From a virus, in the IMG/VR virus record IMGVR_UViG_3300028275_000045, positions 1 to 30,744 of that record: a stretch of 30,744 nt of DNA. The stretch is one strand, 5' to 3'. Below the pieces are notes generated by a model. The model worked only from the letters and a program-made list of their open reading frames with translations, was not told the DNA's origin and did not search any database. Each line of letters begins with the position of its first letter. Position 1 is the stretch's first letter. Positions 1 through 6,940 of this stretch are shown piece after piece. A program made the translations under genes and the position numbers.

Positions 1-1086
1 CTTCTTGCGGGGGAGACGGAAGATGGACGACATGTCCGACATACGAATGTGGCAGCGATAAAACCGGAAAAGCTTGCCATTGAAGATGCGACGGCAAGCC
101 CTGACAGAACAGAGGCCACCCAAAGACTGCACCAACCATTTCACTTGATCGGCCAGCCGCTGTGACACGGTGGTGAACTCTGCGCTCCCAGCCTTGCCAA
201 CGGTGCCATCGGTATCCATCAGCCCCTGCAAGACGGCCTGGCGAACCTCGACCGAGTTGTACAAAAAGCAGTCAGGAACATGTTTGGTGTGCGAATTCCT
301 GCCAATCAACCCCAGACGCTTCAGGGCGGTCTTCAGTTGCTTGGCCCCGGTCAGCCAATAACTGTAGTTGTTTGACTTGGAGGCCGAGATATCGCACTCG
401 CCATGATCGGCGACAGCAACAGCCAATTCCTTGTCGGCAGCGTAAAAACTCAGCTGTTTTTCGGTCATGGAGCCGTTGCCAAGCATCAGACCAACAACAT
501 ACGGATGGACAGGAACCGGCCTGGGACGGAAAAATACCGGCGCAGTCAGTCGAACATGCCACTTGGGCCGCTGTCCCCATCGATTATTTTTTTCCTTGTA
601 GTAGAGATCGTTCTTGATGTCTTTCAACGCAACGACTTCGGGGGACTTGCGCGCCTTGGCCGAAACCTCCCAAAGATGATCCATGCCGCATTCAGCCGTG
701 TCCCCGTTGTCGAAGGTGACGCGGTAAACCGGCTTGACTCCCTGAGGAAAAACGCCAACCACAGCACAGACCGAGCCGTCGGGGTGGCAAACGGCATCGC
801 CCACCGCCAAGTCGCCGATCTTGCGCGGGCCGTTGGGGGTGTAAACAGTAGCGGAAATTGGCTGTTCCTTGCCGGTCTTGGGCTGGCCTGAACAGGTGAT
901 CCAGGAACCCTCGGGAATGCCTCCGTGCAGGCCGACATTCAGGGCCGGGCCAACCGGCACCACCATCTTCTTGTGGCCTTCTTCCTCCAGCATGTCTCTG
1001 GCAGAAACAGCCACGCCTTCCCCGTACTGCTTGACCAGTTCTTTTTGCAGTTGTGTGTCATGACTTTCCTGCTTGCTCTTACTCAC
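1..1086 (-). CDS. RecA-like recombinase interrupted by a LAGLIDADG intein (3' end outside window)
   Basis: The frame is open from a GTG at 1086 to base 1 (362 codons) and runs off the window. The start has a GGAGG 9 nt upstream and overlaps the end of the previous gene by 8 bases. Residues 1-73 look like the N-terminus of a phage RecA/UvsX-type ATPase: 'VPVGPALNVGLHGGIPEG' followed by a Walker A motif 'GQPKTGK' (67-73) that lacks its final Ser/Thr. From about residue 74 the sequence becomes an intein: block A-like 'VYTPNGPRKIGDLAVGD', block B-like 'DHLWEV' (136-141), then two LAGLIDADG helices, 'VVGLMLGNGS' (197-206) and 'LQGLMDTDGT' (287-296). The intein C-terminus and the rest of RecA are not in the window. 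The first intein residue is Glu or Gln rather than Cys/Ser. RecA identity is inferred from the short N-extein; another RecA-fold ATPase is possible. Confidence 0.82.
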   Translation of the reverse strand, partial: MSKSKQESHDTQLQKELVKQYGEGVAVSARDMLEEEGHKKMVVPVGPALNVGLHGGIPEGSWITCSGQPKTGKEQPISATVYTPNGPRKIGDLAVGDAVCHPDGSVCAVVGVFPQGVKPVYRVTFDNGDTAECGMDHLWEVSAKARKSPEVVALKDIKNDLYYKEKNNRWGQRPKWHVRLTAPVFFRPRPVPVHPYVVGLMLGNGSMTEKQLSFYAADKELAVAVADHGECDISASKSNNYSYWLTGAKQLKTALKRLGLIGRNSHTKHVPDCFLYNSVEVRQAVLQGLMDTDGTVGKAGSAEFTTVSQRLADQVKWLVQSLGGLCSVRACRRIFNGKLFRFYRCHIRMSDMSSIFRLPRKK

Positions 1087-1534
1087 GCTCAAAATCCTCC
1101 AATTTGCTGCGCAAAGAACGACGGGGAATGAAATCCGGCCTAGGTGTTTGGTCGTTGACGATTGGATCGGGCGGGGGCGGTGGCGGCGCAGCAGCCAGAC
1201 TGGCTATTTCCGCATCGTATTTTTCCTGCTCCCTAGCCAAGACATCCTTGAAGAAGGGTGCCCCAAACGAAAAAACCTTTTTTCCCTCGGGTGACCGGAT
1301 CGCCCTTGAGATAACGGAGGGATGGTGTTTTTCCAAAAGCTTGAGCGCCAATCGCAACTGAAGAAGAAAAATCTTCTTCCAGCGCGGCAATTCCCAGAAC
1401 TTCGCTGGCAGAGAAGTCTTTTCCTTGGCAGCCTGGCGTTCGCACATCACTTCGGCCAGGATTTGTTGCGGAGCAACCCATCCACCGCCATAGCGACTTT
1501 CGTACCGACTGTGTTCAGTAGCTTTCTTTGCCAT
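1079..1534 (-). CDS. Hypothetical protein, 151 aa, upstream of recA-like gene
   Basis: An ATG at 1534 follows GAGGGG with suitable spacing. The product is basic in its first half (a Lys/Arg/Trp-rich helix region around residues 40-75). It then has a stretch of six prolines near residue 116 and a charged tail 'SKLEDFERE'. I do not recognise a family. The stop overlaps the GTG of the RecA/intein gene by 8 bases, and the RecA SD lies inside its last codons, so the two are probably translationally coupled. A role in recombination is only a guess from position. Confidence 0.7.
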   Translation of the reverse strand: MAKKATEHSRYESRYGGGWVAPQQILAEVMCERQAAKEKTSLPAKFWELPRWKKIFLLQLRLALKLLEKHHPSVISRAIRSPEGKKVFSFGAPFFKDVLAREQEKYDAEIASLAAAPPPPPPDPIVNDQTPRPDFIPRRSLRSKLEDFERE

Positions 1535-1569
1535 TCCCTAACCCCTCAGGTGAGAGAATAGGGGTGAGA

Positions 1570-1980
1570 CTAGGATGTTATCAAGGACTTACCCACAGTT
1601 TCTTGATCGTGACGATTTCGACGATCAGAATTTACAACCAAAAGCTCGGGCACTACCACGGTAAAGGTTTGTACAGTTTGCCCATCTTCTTCAAGATGCC
1701 CAAGCACGAATAAGTTGTACTGTTGGATTTGCGCCGACAGCGAAGCGCCCACCCCGGGTCGAAAGAAATAACCTTTGGCATCCCTCGGGCTGACTTCCAG
1801 CCTGGAAGAACGGAAGCGGACACAGACCGCACGGATTTTCTCAGGCAACCTGGCGAGATTAGCCCAGTCCTCATTCGTCCCGTCCACCACCGCAAAGTTC
1901 CCCTCGGCCATTTCGACCAACAGGAAAGCCCGGTCCATGGGGGCATCGGAGAGAGCCTGGGCCAGCGTCCCGTATCTCAC
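1570..1980 (-). CDS. Hypothetical protein, 136 aa
   Basis: The ORF begins with GTG at 1980, sharing one base with the TAG stop of the preceding gene; an internal ATG at residue 15 is an alternative start. The product is a mixed alpha/beta soluble protein with many Val/Phe strands ('RAFLLVEMAEGNFAVVDG', 'QTFTVVVPELLVV') and no membrane segment or metal motif. I recognise no family. SD support for the GTG is weak, so translation is probably coupled to the upstream gene. A gap of about 35 bases separates it from the next gene. Confidence 0.6.
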   Translation of the reverse strand: MRYGTLAQALSDAPMDRAFLLVEMAEGNFAVVDGTNEDWANLARLPEKIRAVCVRFRSSRLEVSPRDAKGYFFRPGVGASLSAQIQQYNLFVLGHLEEDGQTVQTFTVVVPELLVVNSDRRNRHDQETVGKSLITS

Positions 1981-2285
1981 TAGGCTTCGCCCCGGTAGAG
2001 ATCCTTGGCGTAGCGGGTCATGAACTTATTGCCAGCCCGCACAGCCTTGCCGTGGTCGTCTCCCTCAATGGCAGCCGCCTCCGTCATCACGGTCACGCCT
2101 TGGGAGGGGCGACCGAACTTGCCGGGCGACTTAGCCTTGGCTTTCTTGTAGGCGTCAGCGATTTGTTCAGGCTGGCAACCCAGATCCTCGGCGATCTCGG
2201 CAAGATTCTTCAGGCCCGCCAGAGACTCCAGATAGTAATGCTCAGCCTTGGTTAGAACCTTTGGTTCCACTTTCTTCTTGGCCAT
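1980..2285 (-). CDS. Small HTH-like protein, 101 aa
   Basis: I chose the ATG at 2285 because GAGGAG lies 6 nt upstream; the longer frame to 2381 runs back into the neighbouring gene. Residues 12-45 ('TKAEHYYLESLAGLKNLAEI' then 'AEDLGCQPEQIADAY') read like a small helix-turn-helix unit of the kind used to count or recognise DNA sites. They are followed by a basic Gly/Ser-rich stretch ('KSPGKFGRPSQG') and a conserved-looking helical tail. A DNA-binding or packaging-adaptor role is possible but not shown. Confidence 0.6.
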   Translation of the reverse strand: MAKKKVEPKVLTKAEHYYLESLAGLKNLAEIAEDLGCQPEQIADAYKKAKAKSPGKFGRPSQGVTVMTEAAAIEGDDHGKAVRAGNKFMTRYAKDLYRGEA

Positions 2286-2287
2286 GA

Positions 2288-2656
2288 TCAACTCCTCTGA
2301 GCCATGCGCAACATGGCTTGATTTCCGCTTTTCAAAAACTCGACATATTGGTCGAACGATGTCCTGCTGACCTCTCGCCAACAGAAACGCATTTTTCCGG
2401 TGTGGCTGTCAAAACGCACAAGGTCATCGTGGTGATGGTTGAGCGGGTTGTAGAACAGGCCAGAATCGATTCCGCGGGTGCAGACACGCACCTCGCATTT
2501 CTCAAGGCCGGTTTTCTCATGCACAGTAATACGCGCAACACACCCATGATTTTCAGGATCGATCAGGTTGGCTTTCTTGTCGTAGGAAGTCACCTCAACA
2601 GGATTGACTTTCTTCTCCAGGAATTTCTTGGCTTCGTCGATGATGCGACGGGTCAT
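2288..2656 (-). CDS. Hypothetical protein, 122 aa
   Basis: The ATG at 2656 overlaps the TGA of the upstream zinc-ribbon gene as ATGA. The protein is rich in His, Arg and Cys, with a block 'NPLNHHHDDLVRFDSHTGK' around residues 70-88, but the spacing does not match a metal site I know. There is no membrane segment or signal peptide. No family recognised. It sits in a run of small, closely coupled genes between recA and nrdJ. Confidence 0.6.
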   Translation of the reverse strand: MTRRIIDEAKKFLEKKVNPVEVTSYDKKANLIDPENHGCVARITVHEKTGLEKCEVRVCTRGIDSGLFYNPLNHHHDDLVRFDSHTGKMRFCWREVSRTSFDQYVEFLKSGNQAMLRMAQRS

Positions 2657-2988
2657 GCTTTGTCTCCGGGTGCCGTGTAGAACAGCACATTCTGCCCGTC
2701 AGCTTCCAGATGAGTCACCTGCGTGACGAGAACAGTATCTTCCGCATCGGTCTCGCTGGGCTTCTGTGCGCCAGAATAACGAAAGAGACCCTTCACCTCT
2801 TTCTGGAAAGAAGTGTCCCCGCAGTAGCAGCATTTGGCCTTGACCTGCCATTCAAACGGCTGGTCGGGCTGCACGGCCCAAACATCCACCAGAGGCTTGT
2901 TGCAACTTGAACATTCCAGAATGACATGCCCGCCATCCTGGAAGCCGAACTTGGTGGGTGGTTGGGTGTTCACGATGTTGCGCAACAT
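2653..2988 (-). CDS. Zinc-ribbon-like protein, 111 aa
   Basis: The ATG at 2988 follows GAGGAG with good spacing. Two Cys pairs, 'CSSC' (residues 26-29) and 'CCYC' (about 53-56), are separated by about 25 residues, as in a zinc ribbon that binds one Zn ion. The C-terminal half ('TEDTVLVTQVTHLEADGQ'-like) looks like beta strands. Zinc ribbons of this size act in nucleic-acid or protein contacts; no specific function can be named. It overlaps the downstream gene by ATGA and its start lies inside the end of the 70-aa gene upstream. Confidence 0.55.
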   Translation of the reverse strand: MLRNIVNTQPPTKFGFQDGGHVILECSSCNKPLVDVWAVQPDQPFEWQVKAKCCYCGDTSFQKEVKGLFRYSGAQKPSETDAEDTVLVTQVTHLEADGQNVLFYTAPGDKA

Positions 2989-3182
2989 TTCATCAACTCC
3001 TCGATTGCCTCGTTCAGACGACGCTCACAAGTCCATCTGTCAACACCCTTGAGATGAAGGGTGAGCCTCTTCTTCTCGACGGGATTCCCGGAGGCCGATC
3101 CGTCCGGTAGCCTCTCGTGAACCTCTGAAAAAAGATAGATGACAGCGACATGCGGATTGGTCGGGTCGTTCGGAGTGGTCAT
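2970..3182 (-). CDS. Hypothetical protein, 70 aa
   Basis: The ATG at 3182 is preceded by a strong GAGGAGGG and shares one base with the stop of the FmdB-like gene. The product has a beta-rich N-terminal half ('HVAVIYLFSEVHERL') and a C-terminal helix ending in 'KCCATS'. It overlaps the next gene by 19 bases. I recognise no family; the good SD and compact spacing support a real gene. Confidence 0.55.
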   Translation of the reverse strand: MTTPNDPTNPHVAVIYLFSEVHERLPDGSASGNPVEKKRLTLHLKGVDRWTCERRLNEAIEELMKCCATS

Positions 3183-3556
3183 TAGCCCTTGCCCTCCTCG
3201 ATGTATTTTTTGACATTCTTGATTTTCTTGAGATCAAGCGGTTTGTCGCTGTCCCTCCACCAGGGCTTTTTCCCAGCCTCCTTGCTAAGCATCTGCTGGG
3301 CCTTCTTGTTGCTGGCTTCGGTCTCAGCCGCAATCTCGTCAACCTTGGTTTTGCCGGCCGATTTGGCATTCCGCTCACCCAGCTGACCGATGGTGGTCGG
3401 GTCTTGTTGGCAAAAGGCGGCGATGCCACACCCGATCAGTCGTTCCAGGGTTTTCTTCTTGCAGTCTGGGCAGGTGCGCTTGACCTTGTCGGTGAACGAC
3501 TGGTAGACCTCAAACTCATGCCCGCAGCTGTTGCAGCGGTAATCGTAGGTCGGCAT
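3182..3556 (-). CDS. FmdB-type CxxC zinc-ribbon protein, 124 aa
   Basis: The N-terminus is the FmdB/CxxC_CxxC_SSSS zinc ribbon: 'MPTYDYRCNSCGHEFEVYQS' with Cys8/Cys11 and 'CPDC' (Cys29/Cys32), followed by 'LERLIG'. This family is common in bacteria and phages and is usually annotated as a regulatory protein. The direct function in phages is unknown. The tail (residues 45-124) is Lys/Glu-rich and helical. The ATG at 3556 shares a base with the TGA of the DUF2158-like gene (TGATG) and is preceded by AGAGGA. Confidence 0.8.
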   Translation of the reverse strand: MPTYDYRCNSCGHEFEVYQSFTDKVKRTCPDCKKKTLERLIGCGIAAFCQQDPTTIGQLGERNAKSAGKTKVDEIAAETEASNKKAQQMLSKEAGKKPWWRDSDKPLDLKKIKNVKKYIEEGKG

Positions 3557-3795
3557 CAGTAGTCCTCTTCCTCGTCGTCGAAGTCGACATCCGCATTAGT
3601 GACATCAAGACACCAGCGTGACTCGGTCAGATTGACAGCCTGGCGAGGGAGGTTTTCCCGCAACAGATTGCCATTCAGGTCGGCATACGCCAAGACCAGA
3701 GTGTCATCGCTGGCAAAAGATATCACAGTCATCGGCGGCGAACCGCTGTTCAGGCAGACGACATCTCCAACCTCAAACCCCTCGCTCCGCGCCAT
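3556..3795 (-). CDS. DUF2158 (YodC)-like small protein, 79 aa
   Basis: I set the start at ATG 3795, after GAGGGG; a longer frame to 4089 only shadows the next gene. Residues 5-25 ('GFEVGDVVCLNSGSPPMTVI') match the DUF2158 pattern 'VGDVVxLkSGgPxMTV', followed by strands 'LVLAYADLNGNLLRENLP'. DUF2158 proteins are short beta-barrel-like proteins of unknown role. The C-terminus is strongly acidic ('VDFDDEEEDY'), which is odd for the family. It overlaps the upstream GT7-like gene by 23 bases. Confidence 0.65.
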   Translation of the reverse strand: MARSEGFEVGDVVCLNSGSPPMTVISFASDDTLVLAYADLNGNLLRENLPRQAVNLTESRWCLDVTNADVDFDDEEEDY

Positions 3796-4522
3796 CGTCT
3801 TCCCCTCGTGTGCGCCAGAAAGTGTGGAATTCATCCGGATCAGTTCCGTCTGTGTTGGCAAGCTCTTCCACCGCAGGAGGAGCCTGGGTGGTGGCCGGAG
3901 CTTCAGTCGTGGGGATGGCTGGGGCTGGTGTCGAGCCAAGCTCAGCTGTTGCCAGGACAACCTTGCCCTTGATCCCAGGCAGACTGTCTGTCGAGAGAAT
4001 CCGGTAAACCAGACTGGACATGCCATCCTTGGATCGGTCGTAGTTGGTGCCGACCCGCTTGCCAGCCTTGAACTGCTCCATGACATCAAATGTCAATGGT
4101 GGGAAGTTTGCCTCGCGACGGGACATGAAAATGCCCTTGCGGATGCATCGCTCAAACATGTCGGCGGTGTGGACATTCGTGCCGGGATAGCAGTTGGAGT
4201 AACCGTTGACCTCGCTGTAGATTTCCACGGGCATGATCTGCACGCCGCCCATCTCCACGAAGGCGTCTTCCAGGCGGTAGTCGGCATCCGACCCAGTAAG
4301 CGGCTCGGAAGAATGGAAGACGAAATAAGCGGCGTCCGTCACCTGAACCCCAACATTGCACAACCAACCAGCGTTCAACGGCCCCTCGTCGGCCTGGCGT
4401 ACCACCACAACCTCGTAGTTGAGATCGGGATTCTTTTTGGCGATCTGTTTGGTGAGCGCATCCAGAAAACCGTTGACATCGGCAGACTTGGAGGCGGGGA
4501 CGATGAAGGCGATCTTGTGCAT
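3773..4522 (-). CDS. GT7-like (beta-1,4-galactosyltransferase-fold) protein, catalytic motifs lost
   Basis: The ATG at 4522 follows GGAAG. The core resembles family GT7: 'CNVGVQ' (55-60), a strand leading to the place of the catalytic DVD, then 'GGVQIMPVEIYSEVNGYSN' (92-110), and a C-terminal 'SKDGMSSLVYRIL' (164-176) like the GT7 'DGLNSLTYxVL' segment. However the DxD position reads 'FHSSEP' (69-74), and the region where GT7 has WGWGGED reads 'CYPGTNVHTADMF' (111-123). It therefore probably binds a sugar or nucleotide-sugar without transferring it, or uses other residues. A Thr/Pro/Ala linker (about 198-218) and an acidic tail follow. There is no signal peptide. Confidence 0.65.
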   Translation of the reverse strand: MHKIAFIVPASKSADVNGFLDALTKQIAKKNPDLNYEVVVVRQADEGPLNAGWLCNVGVQVTDAAYFVFHSSEPLTGSDADYRLEDAFVEMGGVQIMPVEIYSEVNGYSNCYPGTNVHTADMFERCIRKGIFMSRREANFPPLTFDVMEQFKAGKRVGTNYDRSKDGMSSLVYRILSTDSLPGIKGKVVLATAELGSTPAPAIPTTEAPATTQAPPAVEELANTDGTDPDEFHTFWRTRGEDDGAERGV

Positions 4523-4525
4523 GGA

Positions 4526-5044
4526 TTACTTCCTCTTTTTTGCCTTGTTCTGAATGGACTGCGAGGTGCGGATGGCCCATTCCACGCCAGAGGTGCCACC
4601 CCAACCCAACCAGGCGACAATGGCCGGTATGGTCCAGGGCTTGGTCTTCGCCTCGGGTTTATTGCGGGCTTTCTCGTAATTGCTGCGATGCCGGTTGAAA
4701 GAGGCCATCCTTTTCACCGTCGACGCAGAAAGCTTGGCGCCGTTTGCCAGATCGCGGGCGCGTGCCCAGCCCACAGGCGTCATTCCCTTGCATTCCTTGC
4801 CATACTTCTCTTTCCACTTCAAAACCTTGCGGGCATTGTTGCGGGCCGACTCAGGGGGGTCATATCCCTCCGAGGCCTTGCTCAACACATTCAGGACTTC
4901 GGTGGCCAGAATCGTGCAGGCCTCATTGACCTTGTTCTCGTTGACAAACTCAAGAGCTTGCTTAGGATTCAGCCCGGCCTGCTGGAGGATCGCCTCGACT
5001 TCTTCCAGGAAAATATTGAGGGGTGTGTTGCTATTCTTGCTCAT
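4526..5044 (-). CDS. Conserved phage-type protein with C-terminal 'AWLGWGGTSGVEWA' domain, 172 aa
   Basis: The ATG at 5044 follows AAGGG. Residues about 85-160 carry the pattern 'VGWARARDLANGAKLSASTV', 'MASFNRHRSNYE' and 'AWLGWGGTSGVEWA'. I know this as a recurring module in phage proteins, including the tails of some prohead proteases, but its function is not known to me. The N-terminal 80 residues are helical with no recognised motif. It is the first gene after nrdJ and is preceded by the 19-bp repeated element at 5072-5090, so it may head its own transcript. Confidence 0.65.
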   Translation of the reverse strand: MSKNSNTPLNIFLEEVEAILQQAGLNPKQALEFVNENKVNEACTILATEVLNVLSKASEGYDPPESARNNARKVLKWKEKYGKECKGMTPVGWARARDLANGAKLSASTVKRMASFNRHRSNYEKARNKPEAKTKPWTIPAIVAWLGWGGTSGVEWAIRTSQSIQNKAKKRK

Positions 5045-5071
5045 GACGGTCCCTTAGGGGTGGGTTTGATC

Positions 5072-5090
5072 CTACCGATAGTAACCAGAA
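5072..5090 (-). promoter_or_regulatory. Copy A of a 19-bp repeated upstream element (candidate phage promoter)
   Basis: On the minus strand it reads TTCTGGTTACTATCGGTAG. An almost identical copy (one mismatch) lies at 15059-15077. This copy ends 27 bases before the ATG at 5044, and the SD lies between. Position and conservation suggest a promoter or operator used by one of the two phage sigma-like factors; this is inference. Confidence 0.45.
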
Positions 5091-5118
5091 GGCCCGGCCG
5101 AATGACTCGACCGGGCCT
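5090..5118 (-). terminator. GC-rich hairpin after nrdJ
   Basis: The minus strand has AGGCCCGG, a 13-nt loop region and CCGGGCCT, a perfect 8-bp stem 22 bases after the nrdJ stop. There is no clear U-run; the stem is followed directly by the repeated element at 5072-5090. It could be a weak terminator or an RNA-stabilising hairpin. Confidence 0.4.
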
Positions 5119-5140
5119 CAAGAATTGTTTTTTGGTGGTT

Positions 5141-6790
5141 TTAGCTACCGCAAGTTCCACCCTTGCCACCAATTACACAGACATCATGCTCTAGGTACTC
5201 CACGCCCTGTTGCTTGGCGGCCTCGTCATAGTCCACGGAGACTAGGGGCTGGCCACCGCGGGCACCATCGGGGTAAACCGTGAAGCCACGCAAGCGAGGG
5301 GCATACTTGGACAGGGTTGCGGCGAAGTCCTCAATCTTGTCCTCGTTGTTCAGTTCCGACCCCCAGCTGGGCATGTTGATCGTCGACGAGATGGACTGGT
5401 CAACATAATCCTGGGTGTCAGCCTGGAACTTGAGGCGACGCTCGTAATCCCGGGCTAGGTCGATGGCCGACTCGATCTTGTGGGGGTCCACGCCGTATCG
5501 CTCGATCAGGTCCTTGGCGGCGCTGTCCACGACATATTGATAGTGCCACTGGGTACCGTTCTTGAGGTAGCGTCGTTTGTAAGCCACGGCAAAGACCGGT
5601 TCGATGCCGGTGGTCGTGCCAGCCAGAATACCGATGGAGCCGGTGGGGGCAATCGCCCGCTTGGCCACGGGTTCGCTGATGCCCAGCTTGGCCGAGAACG
5701 AACGGGAAACGGCATCAGACTCGTCCCGGTAGATCGCCAGCCACTTGTGGAGGTCATCGGTGACTTCGTAGCGACTGCCCCGCTGCACCAGCCACTCGTG
5801 CATACCCATCAGCCCCAGCCCAAGTCGGCGATTCTTCTCACGAATTGCGTAGACTTTGTCGTAGGGCAGATGCGCCACCATGGTGCCACAAATCAAGAAC
5901 TTGGTGGCCAACTCGACAATCTGACGGAACTCTTCGGCAGTCTCAATACGAGACATGTTCAGAGAGCCGAGATTACACACATCAGAGTCGTCCTCTGAGG
6001 TCACTTCCGTGCAGGCATTGCGCAGGGTCTCGTTCTGCTTGTCGCCGAAGTTGAAAGACCATCCAGGCTCCCCGGTCTCCATGGCCTGACGGCAGTTGAT
6101 CAAAAAGACTTCGTTCTTGTGGCGGTCGGGCAGGTTCAGCCAAGCGTCATCGTAGTTGGCCGAAATATTGGTCATGTCCAACGGGGCGGGATAGTTGAAA
6201 TCGGCGACCTTGCAGTCCCACACCGTCTTGTCGGTCCCTGGCACCTTCATGGAGTGCCAATCCTTGGCGTACAAGAAGTTTTTAATGTCTTGGTGCTGCC
6301 AGTTCAGCGAGGCGTAGATCGCCGACCGCCGGGAGCCACCCTGCATGACCTCGCGACCGATCTCGTTAATCATCCTCATCTTAGAGACAGGGCCAGAGGC
6401 CTCCCCACCCGTCCGCTTCAGAGGCGTGCCTTTGGGGCGGTAAATGGAATAGTCCACCCCAATGCCACCACCAGTTGCCAAGCACGACTCTGCCTTCCAG
6501 GACAACATGGCCCAGTCTTCACGAGTATCCTCTTCTGCTCTCAAAAGATAGCAATTGTTAAATGCTTTGATAGGCCTGCCAGCATAATAGATATAGCGAC
6601 CGCCGGGCAGAAATTTCATTTCGGCGATGGCTTGGGTCAGGGTTGCTTTTTCGTCGGCGGTCATCCATTCCCGGCAGACATCTTCGACCAGCACTTTGGC
6701 CAATTTTTCCCAGGTTTCACAACCTTCGTGCCTATACTTATAGTTAAAGATATCTTCTGAAAACTTGTTACGAAAAACGCTTGCAGACAT
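5141..6790 (-). CDS. nrdJ: Adenosylcobalamin-dependent (class II) ribonucleotide reductase, 549 aa
   Basis: The enzyme reduces ribonucleotides to deoxyribonucleotides using a 5'-deoxyadenosyl radical from coenzyme B12. I see the reductase barrel landmarks: 'GGRYIYYAG' (63-71), redox Cys80 in 'FNNCYL', the active-site 'NACTE' (Asn258, Cys260, Glu262), the partner Cys272 in 'DVCNLGSLNM', and the phosphate-binding 'PTGSIGILAGTTTGIEP'. The C-terminus ends in 'CVIGGKGGTCGS', a Cys pair for re-reduction. At 549 aa it is shorter than typical cellular class II enzymes (over 700 aa). No class I radical subunit is present in the window. I chose ATG 6790 because GGAGG lies 8 nt upstream; the longer frame uses TTG 6805. 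ThyX at 16196-16990 would use its product pool. Confidence 0.87.
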   Translation of the reverse strand: MSASVFRNKFSEDIFNYKYRHEGCETWEKLAKVLVEDVCREWMTADEKATLTQAIAEMKFLPGGRYIYYAGRPIKAFNNCYLLRAEEDTREDWAMLSWKAESCLATGGGIGVDYSIYRPKGTPLKRTGGEASGPVSKMRMINEIGREVMQGGSRRSAIYASLNWQHQDIKNFLYAKDWHSMKVPGTDKTVWDCKVADFNYPAPLDMTNISANYDDAWLNLPDRHKNEVFLINCRQAMETGEPGWSFNFGDKQNETLRNACTEVTSEDDSDVCNLGSLNMSRIETAEEFRQIVELATKFLICGTMVAHLPYDKVYAIREKNRRLGLGLMGMHEWLVQRGSRYEVTDDLHKWLAIYRDESDAVSRSFSAKLGISEPVAKRAIAPTGSIGILAGTTTGIEPVFAVAYKRRYLKNGTQWHYQYVVDSAAKDLIERYGVDPHKIESAIDLARDYERRLKFQADTQDYVDQSISSTINMPSWGSELNNEDKIEDFAATLSKYAPRLRGFTVYPDGARGGQPLVSVDYDEAAKQQGVEYLEHDVCVIGGKGGTCGS

Positions 6791-6805
6791 GACAAAAACC
6801 TCCAA

Positions 6806-6940
6806 GGAACCGATGCCGAACCGGCCCTGAGTAAAACGCTAGTAAATAACGGCAACAAAAAAGTACACCAAGACCCCATCTTGGGACCTGTCAAAGAATA
6901 GGCCGAAAACGACCTATTTTCTAACTGTTTTTTGAAAAGA
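6806..6940 (-). promoter_or_regulatory. Intergenic leader of nrdJ with two hairpins
   Basis: The 150 bases between the fibre gene and nrdJ hold no gene. On the minus strand there is a 9-bp stem with a TTTT loop (6897-6918, AATAGGTCG/CGGCCTATT) that could end the fibre transcript. A second 6-bp stem lies at 6868-6884 (CCAAGA/TCTTGG), followed 4 bases later by TTTTTT. A small GCCG/CGGC hairpin lies near the nrdJ SD. No cobalamin-riboswitch core is recognisable in so short a space. Confidence 0.4.

Noticed and set aside
624-938. 104-codon minus-strand frame
   Set aside because: Arg/Ala/Pro-rich shadow within the RecA/intein frame.
3599-5194. 531-codon plus-strand frame
   Set aside because: It is antisense to several minus-strand genes with good SD sites and known domains; the translation has no recognisable domain.
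6806-6940. Cobalamin riboswitch before the B12-dependent reductase
   Set aside because: The leader is too short and I see no B12-box-like core.
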